This document shows, one piece after another, positions 25,845-38,700 of a DNA stretch of 64,000 nucleotides. Each line of letters starts with the position of its first letter. The first letter of the stretch is position 1. This DNA is from SG8-41 sp035649495 (GTDB lineage: Bacteria > Pseudomonadota > Gammaproteobacteria > Burkholderiales > SG8-41): assembly GCA_035649495.1 (NCBI GenBank), contig DASRJL010000041.1:30949-94948 (forward strand), given 5' to 3'. The notes under the pieces are model-generated. The model had not been told where the DNA came from and searched no databases. It saw only the letters and a program-made list of their open reading frames with translations. Both the position numbers and the translations under genes were made by a program.

Positions 25845-26522
25845 TTACCGGTCGTCTTTTGGATTCTTCGGCCACCAGCGGTCCAGCAGCTCCCTGGCCC
25901 AGTGCTGGCCGCCGAGCCCGAACGCCAGCGCCAGCGCCAGCACGATGCCCGCGAGCACGATGAGAAAGCTGTGGCGGACGATGGCGCCGCCCACGTCCGC
26001 TTCCTCGAGCGCGATCAGTACCACGAACGCGAGTATGGCGTACTGCGTGAGCCTCCCGAGCGGATCGGCGTCCTGCGCGCCGCTCGCCCTGAAGTAGGTC
26101 GCGGCGGCGTTTCCGACGAACTGCGCGAAGTAGGCGCCGAAGACCACGATCAGGAGCGCGATGATGAGCCGCGGCACGAACAGCACGAGCTTCCCGAGGA
26201 GATCGGTGATGTAGGTGAGGCCGAGACCGTTGAAGGCGATGACCAGTGCGGCGAGTATCACCAGCAGGAAGACCAGGGCGCCGAAGATGTCGGTCGTGTC
26301 GCTCTGTATGCCGCCCTGCTTCAGGAAATCGTCCGTCCCGGCGCGCTCGGTGAGGACGTTGAAGTTGATCGCCCGCAGGGCCCTGATGACCGTGAATCGC
26401 ACCATGCGGGCGAGCAGCCACCCGACGACCACCACCAGGAGGGCGAGGGCCAGCCTGGGAAGGAACGCGCCGATCTGCGCCAGGAACGCGCGAACCGGCT
26501 CGATCAGGATATCGACTTCCAT
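25845..26522 (-). CDS. small MscS-related membrane protein (conserved TM helix type)
   Basis: 225 residues, almost entirely membrane. Repeated helix units LPRLALALLVVVVGWLLARM (~21-40), LVFLLVILAALVIAFNGLGL (~83-102), VPRLIIALLIVVFGAYFAQF (~115-134), then YAILAFVVLIALEEA and FLIVLAGIVLALALAFGLGG. The repeated LP-[RT]-L pattern is that of the TM-helix repeat family related to the MscS N-terminus; no MscS beta domain. It sits 12 bases downstream of treS/mak, so is probably in the glucan operon, perhaps relieving osmotic load from small sugars (inference). Confidence 0.78.
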   Translation of the reverse strand: MEVDILIEPVRAFLAQIGAFLPRLALALLVVVVGWLLARMVRFTVIRALRAINFNVLTERAGTDDFLKQGGIQSDTTDIFGALVFLLVILAALVIAFNGLGLTYITDLLGKLVLFVPRLIIALLIVVFGAYFAQFVGNAAATYFRASGAQDADPLGRLTQYAILAFVVLIALEEADVGGAIVRHSFLIVLAGIVLALALAFGLGGQHWARELLDRWWPKNPKDDR

Positions 26523-26534
26523 ATCAACCTCCCA

Positions 26535-31861
<5,327 letters not shown>

Positions 31862-31866
31862 GATGG

Positions 31867-33816
31867 CTATCCGTTGCGCTCGAACAGGACGACCGAGAGC
31901 GGGGGCAGCGTGAGAACGAGCGACCAGGCGCAACCGTGAGCGGCCACGGCGCGGGCTTCGGCGCCGCCGAAATTTCCCATGCCGCTGCCGCCGTATTCTT
32001 TCGCATCGCTGTTCAGCGCCTCGCGCCAGTAACCGGGAAGCGGCACGCCGACGACGTAGTTGGGGCGCGGCACGGGCGTCAGATTCAGTATTACCAGCAC
32101 CACCGAGCCGTTCGAGCGCGCCCTGCGGACGAAGCTCAGCACGCTGTTTTCGCCATCGCGGAAATCGATCCACTGGAAGCCGGCCGAGTCGAAGTCCTGC
32201 TCGTGCAGCGCGGGCGTCGCCCGGTAGTAGCGATTCAGGTCCCGCACCCAGTCGCGGACCCCGCTGTGATCGGCGTACTGCAGCACGTGCCACTCGAGGC
32301 TTTCCTCGTGCTGCCACTCGCGCCGCTGCCCGAATTCCCCGCCCATGAAGAGGAGCTTCTTGCCGGGATGGCCCCACATGTAGCCGAAGAGGCAGCGCAG
32401 GTTGGCGAATTGCTGCCAGTTGTCTCCCGGCATCTTGCCGATCAGGGAGCCCTTGCCGTGCACGACTTCGTCGTGGGAGAACGGCAGCACGAAGTTTTCC
32501 GAGAACGCGTACCAGGCGCTGAACGTCAGGCGGTCGTGATGGTATTTGCGGAACACCGGGTTCTGGGAAAAGTAGTCGAGCGTGTCGTGCATCCAGCCCA
32601 TGTTCCACTTCATGCCGAAGCCGAGGCCGCCGACGTACAGCGGGCGCGAAACCGCCGGCCACGCGGTCGATTCCTCGGCTATCACCTGCACGTCCGGAAA
32701 CTCGCGGTAGACCGCTTCGTTCAGGCCGCGCAGGAACGCGACGGCCTCGAGATTCTCCCTGCCGCCGTGGACGTTGGGGACCCAGCTGCCCGGTCCGCGG
32801 GCGTAGTCGAGGTACAGCATGGAGGCGACGCCATCGACCCGCAGGCCATCGATGTGGTAGCGGTCGAGCCAGTAGAGCGCGCTGCTCGTGAGAAACGAGC
32901 GCACTTCGTGCCGGCCGTAGTTGAAGATGTAGCTGTTCCACTCCGGGTGAAAGCCCTGCCGCGCGTCGGCGTGCTCGTAGAGGTGCGTGCCGTCGAAATA
33001 GGCGAGGCCGTGGCCGTCGCCGGGGAAATGCGAGGGCACCCAGTCGAGCAGCACGCCGTAGCCGCGTTGATGCAGGTGGTCCACCAGGTACATGAAGTCC
33101 TGCGGCGTGCCGTAGCGCGCCGTCGGCGCGAAATAGCCGGTCGTCTGGTAGCCCCACGACCCGTAGAACGGGTGCTCCGTGACCGGCATCAGCTCGACGT
33201 GCGTGAAACCCGTTTCATCGAGATAGTCGGCGAGACCGTGCGCCAGCTCGCGGTAGTTGAGCGGCTCCGCCGGCCGCTTCGGGTCCCTGCGCCAGGAGCC
33301 GAGATGCACTTCGTAGATGGAGACCGGCGCATCGAGCGCGTTGGCGCGGTGGCGGGTGCGCATCCACTCGGCGTCGAGCCAGTCGTAGTCCATGCGCCAT
33401 ATCCGCGAGCCCGTTCTGGGCGGCGCCTCGCAGTAGAAGGCGAAGGGGTCGCTCTTGTCGATTTCGTAGCCGTTGTAGCGCGATGCGATACGGTACTTGT
33501 AGCAATCGCCGTGGCCGGCCCCGGCGACATATCCCTCCCAGATGCCGGAGCCATCCTCGCGCGCGCGGAGCACGTTCGCATCGGCGCGCCATTGGTTGAA
33601 ATCGCCGATGACCGACACTTCCCGGGCGTTCGGCGCCCACACGCTGAAATATGCGCCGCTCGCTTCACCCTGCCGGGTGAGATGCGCGCCCAGCTTATCG
33701 TGCAGTCGCGTGTGCGCGCCCTGCTTGAACAGGTAGGCGTCGTAGTCGCTGAACCGGGCGCCCTCCTGTGCCTTTTTCGCGACGGGTGTCTCGCGGTCCG
33801 TGATGTGCGTAGCCAT
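31867..33816 (-). CDS. glgB: 1,4-alpha-glucan branching enzyme
   Basis: Introduces alpha-1,6 branches. 649 residues, with one N-terminal CBM48 (~50-140, GAYFSVWAPNAREVSVIGDF), i.e. the short form lacking the extra N1 module of E. coli GlgB. GH13 motifs: VLLDWVPSHFP, nucleophile in IDGLRVDGVASMLYLDY (~323), acid/base in VQVIAEESTAWP (~375), FSHDEVVHGKGSLIGKMPGD, and the C-terminal beta domain. First gene of the minus-strand glucan cluster; its promoter should lie in 33817-34200. Confidence 0.95.
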   Translation of the reverse strand: MATHITDRETPVAKKAQEGARFSDYDAYLFKQGAHTRLHDKLGAHLTRQGEASGAYFSVWAPNAREVSVIGDFNQWRADANVLRAREDGSGIWEGYVAGAGHGDCYKYRIASRYNGYEIDKSDPFAFYCEAPPRTGSRIWRMDYDWLDAEWMRTRHRANALDAPVSIYEVHLGSWRRDPKRPAEPLNYRELAHGLADYLDETGFTHVELMPVTEHPFYGSWGYQTTGYFAPTARYGTPQDFMYLVDHLHQRGYGVLLDWVPSHFPGDGHGLAYFDGTHLYEHADARQGFHPEWNSYIFNYGRHEVRSFLTSSALYWLDRYHIDGLRVDGVASMLYLDYARGPGSWVPNVHGGRENLEAVAFLRGLNEAVYREFPDVQVIAEESTAWPAVSRPLYVGGLGFGMKWNMGWMHDTLDYFSQNPVFRKYHHDRLTFSAWYAFSENFVLPFSHDEVVHGKGSLIGKMPGDNWQQFANLRCLFGYMWGHPGKKLLFMGGEFGQRREWQHEESLEWHVLQYADHSGVRDWVRDLNRYYRATPALHEQDFDSAGFQWIDFRDGENSVLSFVRRARSNGSVVLVILNLTPVPRPNYVVGVPLPGYWREALNSDAKEYGGSGMGNFGGAEARAVAAHGCAWSLVLTLPPLSVVLFERNG

Positions 33817-34212
33817 GAATGAAGGAGCGTATGTTGTTGGCGTATTTACAGCAAGTTATTGATTTGGCGAAGCTTAGCAGTTCGCCTCCGGTTGCAGGTG
33901 CCGTTGCGCCGCAATCCCATGGCCGGTTGGACCGCGGATTACAGATATTGATGCAATCGATGTGGCAGAGTTCGGGTGGGAACTATCCGCGTGCGGGCCG
34001 CCGCATCGTCCGGCTCTACCGGTACAGTGACCGAAGGCTGGCCAGGAAATGCTGATATTCTTCGTAGAATCATGATACTATTCCTGGGAATCTTAAACCG
34101 GCAACGAGCTCCAGCACCATGTGCCAGCGCCAGGATAACGGGACGATGAATGCCCGAACGCGGGCGTTTACGACGCGTCCCCTGTCCTGAAGCCGCGCTC
34201 TGTCCCGGTTCG
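33817..34212. other. divergent spacer between glgB and thrS
   Basis: About 400 bases separating the divergent glgB and thrS operons; both promoters should lie here but no clear -35/-10 pair is seen on either strand. A plus-strand frame 33819-34055 (78 codons from ATG) is open; its product is not recognised and is compositionally weak, so it is not called as a gene. Confidence 0.4.
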
Positions 34213-34241
34213 AAAAAGTGCGGCTGGCCCGCACTTTTTTT
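34213..34241 (+). terminator. hairpin with T-run 43 bases before thrS
   Basis: AAAAAGTGCGG and CCGCACTTTTTTT form a stem (core GTGCGG/CCGCAC) with a 5-base loop followed by seven T. It has the form of a Rho-independent terminator, placed inside the thrS leader. It either ends a short upstream transcript or acts as an attenuator for the thrS operon. Confidence 0.65.
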
Positions 34242-34283
34242 GTTTGCGGGCGCCGAAACCTTGAACAAGCACACACGACATAG

Positions 34284-36212
34284 ATGAGTACCGCCATGGT
34301 GCAAGTGAAACTACCGGACGGCTCGGTCCGCCCCTTTGATAAGCCGGTCTCGGTGGCCGAGGTGGCGCAGGCCATAGGCCCGGGGCTGGCGAAGGCCGCG
34401 CTTGCGGGCAAGGTCAACAACCGGCTCGTGGATACCTCGTACTGCGTCGCATCCGACGCGGACGTCGCCATCGTCACCGACAGGGACCGGGAAGGGCTGG
34501 AGATCATCCGCCACTCGACCGCGCACCTGCTGGCGCACGCGGTGAAGGAACTGTTCCCGGAAGCGCAGGTGACCATAGGACCCGTGATCGAGGACGGGTT
34601 CTACTACGATTTCTCGTACCAGCGCGCGTTCACACCCGAAGATCTCGCGGCCATCGAAAAGCGCATGCAGGAGATCGCGAAGCGCGATCTCAAGGTCGAG
34701 CGCCAGGTGATGCCGCGCGACGCTGCCGTCGATTTCTTCAAGAGCCTGGGCGAGCACTACAAGGCGGAGATCATCGCCGCCATACCGGCGGCAGAAGACA
34801 TCGCACTCTACCGGCAGGACGGCTTCGTCGATCTCTGCCGGGGGCCCCACGTGCCCTCCACCGGCAAGCTGAAGGTCTTCAAGCTGATGAAGGTCGCGGG
34901 CGCGTACTGGCGCGGGGACTCGAAGAACGAAATGCTCCAGCGCATCTACGGCACGGCCTGGACGAAGAAAGAGGACCAGGACGCCTATCTCCACCGCCTG
35001 GAGGAAGCCGAGAAGCGGGACCATAGAAGGCTCGGACGCAGCCTCGATCTCTTCCATACCCAGGAGGAGGCGCCGGGAATGGTGTTCTGGCATCCGAAGG
35101 GGTGGACGATCTGGCAGCAGATCGAGCAGTACATGCGCGGCATACAGCGCGACAACGGCTACCTCGAAGTGAGGGCGCCCTCCGTGCTCGACGTTTCCCT
35201 GTGGAAGCGCTCGGGCCACTGGGACAATTTCCGCGAGAACATGTTCTTCACCGAATCCGAGTCCCGCCAGTACGCCGTGAAGCCCATGAACTGCCCCGGC
35301 CACGTGCAGATCTTCAACCAGGGCCTGAAGAGCTACCGCGACCTGCCGCTGCGCTTCGCGGAATTCGGCTCGTGCCACCGCAACGAGCCCTCGGGTGCGC
35401 TGCACGGAATCATGCGGGTGCGGGGGTTCACCCAGGACGATGCCCATATCTTCTGCACCGAGGAGCAGGTCGAGCCGGAGGTGGTCCGGTTCATCGACCT
35501 GCTCGAGCGGGTCTACGCCGATTTCGGCTTCGACGAGATCCTGGTGAAGCTCTCCACGCGGCCGGCGAAGCGCGTGGGGACCGACGCGCAGTGGGACCAG
35601 GCGGAAGCGGCCTTGAAGAGCGCGCTCGACAACAAGGGGCTCTCCTACGAGTTGCAGCCGGGCGAGGGTGCGTTTTACGGGCCCAAGATCGAGTTCACGT
35701 TGAAGGACGTCCTCGGGCGGCCCTGGCAATGCGGGACGATGCAGCTCGATTTCTCCATGCCTGGGCGGCTGGGGGCGGAGTACGTGGCAGAAGACAACGC
35801 GCGCCACGTGCCGGTCATGCTGCACCGGGCCATCCTGGGGTCGTTCGAGCGCTTCATAGGGGTGCTGATCGAGCACTACGCCGGGGCCATGCCTGTATGG
35901 CTTGCCCCGGTGCAGGTGGCGGTCATGAACATCACCGAAAAGCAGGCAGACTATGCTGAAAGGGTGGCGGGGGAGCTCAAGCAGGCGGGGCTGCGGGTCG
36001 AGACCGACTTGAGGAACGAGAAAATTTCCTTTAAGATTCGGGAGCATAGTTTGCAGAAGCTGCCCTACCAGGTCATCGTAGGCGACAAGGAAGTGGCGGC
36101 TCAAAAGGTTGCCGTGCGCACCCGCAAGGGCGAGGATCTCGGCCAGATGAGTCTGGCCGATTTCATCTCCAGGGTCAGGGCCGAAGCGGCCCTGCTGGGA
36201 CGCGCGGCGTAA
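34284..36212 (+). CDS. thrS: threonyl-tRNA synthetase
   Basis: Class II synthetase charging tRNA-Thr. 642 residues: TGS domain (~5-65), editing/SAD domain (HSTAHLLAHAVKELFP through LCRGPHVPSTGKLK, including the editing histidines), catalytic core and C-terminal anticodon-binding domain (~540-640). Zinc ligands match the E. coli positions: Cys in PMNCPGHVQ, His in TQDDAHIFC, His in MLHRAILGSFERF. ATG 34284 is used; ATG 34296 (MVQVKLPDG) fits family starts slightly better and neither has a clear Shine-Dalgarno. Heads the translation operon. Confidence 0.96.
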   Translation: MSTAMVQVKLPDGSVRPFDKPVSVAEVAQAIGPGLAKAALAGKVNNRLVDTSYCVASDADVAIVTDRDREGLEIIRHSTAHLLAHAVKELFPEAQVTIGPVIEDGFYYDFSYQRAFTPEDLAAIEKRMQEIAKRDLKVERQVMPRDAAVDFFKSLGEHYKAEIIAAIPAAEDIALYRQDGFVDLCRGPHVPSTGKLKVFKLMKVAGAYWRGDSKNEMLQRIYGTAWTKKEDQDAYLHRLEEAEKRDHRRLGRSLDLFHTQEEAPGMVFWHPKGWTIWQQIEQYMRGIQRDNGYLEVRAPSVLDVSLWKRSGHWDNFRENMFFTESESRQYAVKPMNCPGHVQIFNQGLKSYRDLPLRFAEFGSCHRNEPSGALHGIMRVRGFTQDDAHIFCTEEQVEPEVVRFIDLLERVYADFGFDEILVKLSTRPAKRVGTDAQWDQAEAALKSALDNKGLSYELQPGEGAFYGPKIEFTLKDVLGRPWQCGTMQLDFSMPGRLGAEYVAEDNARHVPVMLHRAILGSFERFIGVLIEHYAGAMPVWLAPVQVAVMNITEKQADYAERVAGELKQAGLRVETDLRNEKISFKIREHSLQKLPYQVIVGDKEVAAQKVAVRTRKGEDLGQMSLADFISRVRAEAALLGRAA

Positions 36213-36238
36213 CGCTAATGGATTGACGGAGGTTCTTC

Positions 36239-36871
36239 ATCGCTCAGGAAAAAGAACCGCGGATCAACGGCGAAATCAACGCGCCGGAAGTTCGCGTCAT
36301 AGGGGCCGACGGCGAGCCGCTCGGCGTTATCAGCATCGCGGCGGCGAACAAGGCCGCCGAGGAAGCCGAGTTGGATCTCGTCGAGATCGCACCGACAGCC
36401 GTGCCGCCAGTGTGCCGCATCATGGATTACGGTAAGTTCAAGTACCGTGAAGCCAAGAAGCGACACGAGGCCAAGCTCAAGCAGAAGCAGATCGTCGTCA
36501 AGGAGATCAAGTTTCGTCCCGGCACCGACGAGGGCGATTACAAGATCAAGCTGCGCAACCTCGTCCGCTTCCTCGAAGAGGGCGACAAGGCGAAGATCAC
36601 GCTGCGCTACCGCGGCCGGGAGATGGCGCACCAGGAGCTGGGTCACCGCCTGATCGAACGGGTGCGCAACGACCTGGAGCAGTACAGCACGGTCGAGCAG
36701 TATCCGAAGATGGAGGGCCGCCAGCTGATCATGGTGCTGGCGCCGAAGAAGGTCGGCGGGAAGGTGGTGGCGAAAAGCGCCAAGCCGGCCGCGAAGAAGG
36801 GGGAGACGCCGGCCAGGCGCGCTCCCGCCAAGCCCGTGGCGGAAGCCACCGCCGACACGGAAAAGAAGTAG
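36239..36871 (+). CDS. infC: translation initiation factor IF-3 (ATC start)
   Basis: Binds the 30S subunit, prevents premature 50S joining and proofreads start codons. The protein begins IAQEKEPRINGEINAPEVRV, encoded from an ATC at 36239 with GGAGG (36228-36232) six bases upstream; no ATG/GTG/TTG exists between the Shine-Dalgarno and the conserved RINGEI motif. Non-canonical AUU/AUC starts underlie infC autoregulation in proteobacteria. Then APTAVPPVCRIMDYGKFKY and FRPGTDEGDYKIK typical of IF-3. The C-terminus has a ~40-residue Lys/Ala/Pro-rich tail beyond the usual end. 210 residues. Confidence 0.94.
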   Translation: MAQEKEPRINGEINAPEVRVIGADGEPLGVISIAAANKAAEEAELDLVEIAPTAVPPVCRIMDYGKFKYREAKKRHEAKLKQKQIVVKEIKFRPGTDEGDYKIKLRNLVRFLEEGDKAKITLRYRGREMAHQELGHRLIERVRNDLEQYSTVEQYPKMEGRQLIMVLAPKKVGGKVVAKSAKPAAKKGETPARRAPAKPVAEATADTEKK

Positions 36872-36975
36872 TAGTCCGGGTTCTCGAAGTCCTCCACCCG
36901 GAGGCACCCGGCGCTGGGAGTAGCCGACGCGGCGCACGCCGTTGCCGGCGGCTCTATAACGAGAAGAGGTAGACC

Positions 36976-37170
36976 ATGCCGAAATTGAAGACCAAGCGCG
37001 GCGCCGCGAAGCGTTTCAAGAAGCGCGCGGGCGGCGGAATCAAGCGCGGGCAGGCGTTCCTGCGCCACATCCTCACCAAGAAGAACACCAAGCGCAAGCG
37101 CCATCTGCGCGGCAGCACTGGCGTATCCGCGGCGGATACAGCCGCCGTGCGCACGATGCTGCCCTACTAG
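36976..37170 (+). CDS. rpmI: ribosomal protein L35
   Basis: 64 residues, very basic: MPKLKTKRGAAKRFKKRAGG and KRGQAFLRHILTKKNTKRKR, the L35 pattern. Placed between infC and rplT as in most bacteria; the 104-base infC-rpmI spacer is GC-rich and could hold the L20 autoregulatory site known in other bacteria, but no specific structure was identified. Confidence 0.96.
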   Translation: MPKLKTKRGAAKRFKKRAGGGIKRGQAFLRHILTKKNTKRKRHLRGSTGVSAADTAAVRTMLPY

Positions 37171-37187
37171 ATCGAAAGGGGGATGCC

Positions 37188-37547
37188 ATGCCAAGAGTCA
37201 AACGCGGCGTAACCGCACGCGCCGCCCACAAGAAGGTGCTGAAGCGGGCCAAGGGTTTTCGCGGCCGCCGCAAGAACGTGTTCCGCATCGCCAACGAAGC
37301 GGTGATGCGTGCCGGGCAGTACGCCTATCGCGACCGCCGCAACCGCAAGCGCGATTTCCGCGCGCTGTGGATCACGCGCATCAACGCGGCCGCCCGCGAG
37401 CACGGTATGACCTACAGCCGCTTCATGAACGGGCTGAAGCGGGCGGCGGTCATGGTGGACCGCAAGATCCTCGCCGACCTCGCGGTGCTCGACAAGCCGG
37501 CATTTTCCAGGTTCGTGGAAAGGGCCAAGGCCGGGCTCGCCGCCTGA
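37188..37547 (+). CDS. rplT: ribosomal protein L20
   Basis: 119 residues, MPRVKRGVTARAAHKKVLKR, GFRGRRKNVFRIANEAVMRA, YAYRDRRNRKRDFRALWI, LNGLKRAAVMVDRK-like GLKRAAVMVDRKILADLAV: all L20 hallmarks. Early 50S assembly protein and, in E. coli, translational repressor of the rpmI-rplT unit. A GAAAGGGGG Shine-Dalgarno precedes the ATG. Followed by a repeat block before pheS. Confidence 0.97.
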   Translation: MPRVKRGVTARAAHKKVLKRAKGFRGRRKNVFRIANEAVMRAGQYAYRDRRNRKRDFRALWITRINAAAREHGMTYSRFMNGLKRAAVMVDRKILADLAVLDKPAFSRFVERAKAGLAA

Positions 37548-37552
37548 CGGCA

Positions 37553-37705
37553 GAGACTGGGGACCAGGGACTAGAGACCAGGAAATTCCCGGCCGTATCA
37601 ACGACGGTTGACCGACCTTGTTCTGGACCTGTCGCCAGTCTTTTAGCTCCCAGTCTCAAGTCCTCAGTCTAGTCTCCGGTCTCTAGTCCCGAGTCACTGG
37701 TCTCC
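37553..37705. repeat. GGGACCAGGGACTAGAGACC / inverted CAGTCTCAAGTC blocks
   Basis: 37553-37582 has direct units GACTGGG, GACCAGG, GACTAGA, GACCAGG; 37647-37705 has the complementary units CCCAGTC, CAAGTCC, TCAGTCT, AGTCTCC, TCTAGTC, CACTGGTC. A long imperfect stem is possible, inside the operon between rplT and pheS. Confidence 0.7.
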
Positions 37706-37708
37706 CGC

Positions 37709-38695
37709 ATGCAGGATCTCGACGCCATCGTCAAGGAGGCGCTCGCGGTATTCGCGGGCATCGAAAACGCCGATCAGCTCGAGCAGGCGAAGGCGCGCTA
37801 TCTCGGCCGCTCCGGCACCCTGAGGGCGGCGGAGAAGAGCCTCTCCCAGCTCGCGCCGTCCGAGCGCCCGGCGTTCGGGAGCCGGTTGAACGCGGCGAAG
37901 GACGAGCTCGAGGAGGCGTTGCGCGAGCAGAGGAACCGCATCCAGTCCCGCCGGCTCGAGGCGCGGTTGAAGGAGGAAGCGCTCGATGTGACGCTGCCGG
38001 GCCGCGGGCCGGGCGCGGGCGGGCTGCACCCGGTCACGCGCACGCTCCAGCGCATAGAGCAGCTCTTCCGCTCGACGGGCTTCACGGTGGCGGACGGCCC
38101 GGAGATCGAGACCGATCACTACAATTTCACCGCCCTCAATCAGCCGGAGAACCACCCGGCGCGATCCATGCACGACACGTTCTACCTGGCCGACGGCGTG
38201 CACCTCCTGCGTACCCATACCTCCCCGATACAGATCCGCTACATGGAGAGCCACCGGCCGCCGATCAGGATCATCGCACCGGGCCGCGTCTACCGCGTGG
38301 ATTCGGACGCCACGCATTCGCCGATGTTTCACCAGATCGAGGGACTGTGGGTGGACGAGAACGTGACCTTCGCCGATCTGAAGGGCGTGCTGATCGATTT
38401 CCTGAAGCGGTTCTTCGAGCGCGACGATCTACAGGTGCGCTTCCGCCCGTCGTTCTTTCCGTTCACCGAGCCCTCCGCCGAGATCGACATGAGCTTCGGC
38501 AAGGGCTGGCTCGAGATGGGCGGCGCGGGCATGGTCCATCCCAACGTGCTGCGGAACGTCAACATCGACAGCGAGAAGTACCAGGGCTTCGCTTTCGGGT
38601 TGGGCCCGGACCGGCTGACGATGCTGCGCTACGGGGTGAACGATTTGCGGTTGTTCTTCGAGAATGATCTGCGTTTTCTCAAGCAGTTTAATTAA
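37709..38695 (+). CDS. pheS: phenylalanyl-tRNA synthetase alpha subunit
   Basis: Catalytic subunit of the (alpha beta)2 PheRS. 328 residues. N-terminal coiled-coil (~1-85), then HPVTRTLQRIEQLFRSTGF, ETDHYNFTALNQPENHPARS, LLRTHTSPIQIRYM, MFHQIEGLWVDENVTF, FRPSFFPFTEPSAEID and the C-terminal FGLGPDRLTMLRYGVNDLR (class II motif 3). ATG at 37709 directly follows the repeat block; pheT begins 5 bases after its stop. Confidence 0.97.
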   Translation: MQDLDAIVKEALAVFAGIENADQLEQAKARYLGRSGTLRAAEKSLSQLAPSERPAFGSRLNAAKDELEEALREQRNRIQSRRLEARLKEEALDVTLPGRGPGAGGLHPVTRTLQRIEQLFRSTGFTVADGPEIETDHYNFTALNQPENHPARSMHDTFYLADGVHLLRTHTSPIQIRYMESHRPPIRIIAPGRVYRVDSDATHSPMFHQIEGLWVDENVTFADLKGVLIDFLKRFFERDDLQVRFRPSFFPFTEPSAEIDMSFGKGWLEMGGAGMVHPNVLRNVNIDSEKYQGFAFGLGPDRLTMLRYGVNDLRLFFENDLRFLKQFN

Positions 38696-38700
38696 ACGGC

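Noticed and set aside
33819..34055. 78-codon plus-strand gene before thrS
   Set aside because: No family, poor composition, and located in a divergent promoter region.
36371..36871. infC starting at the TTG 36371
   Set aside because: Would remove the conserved RINGEI N-terminal region; ATC 36239 with a good Shine-Dalgarno fits the family.
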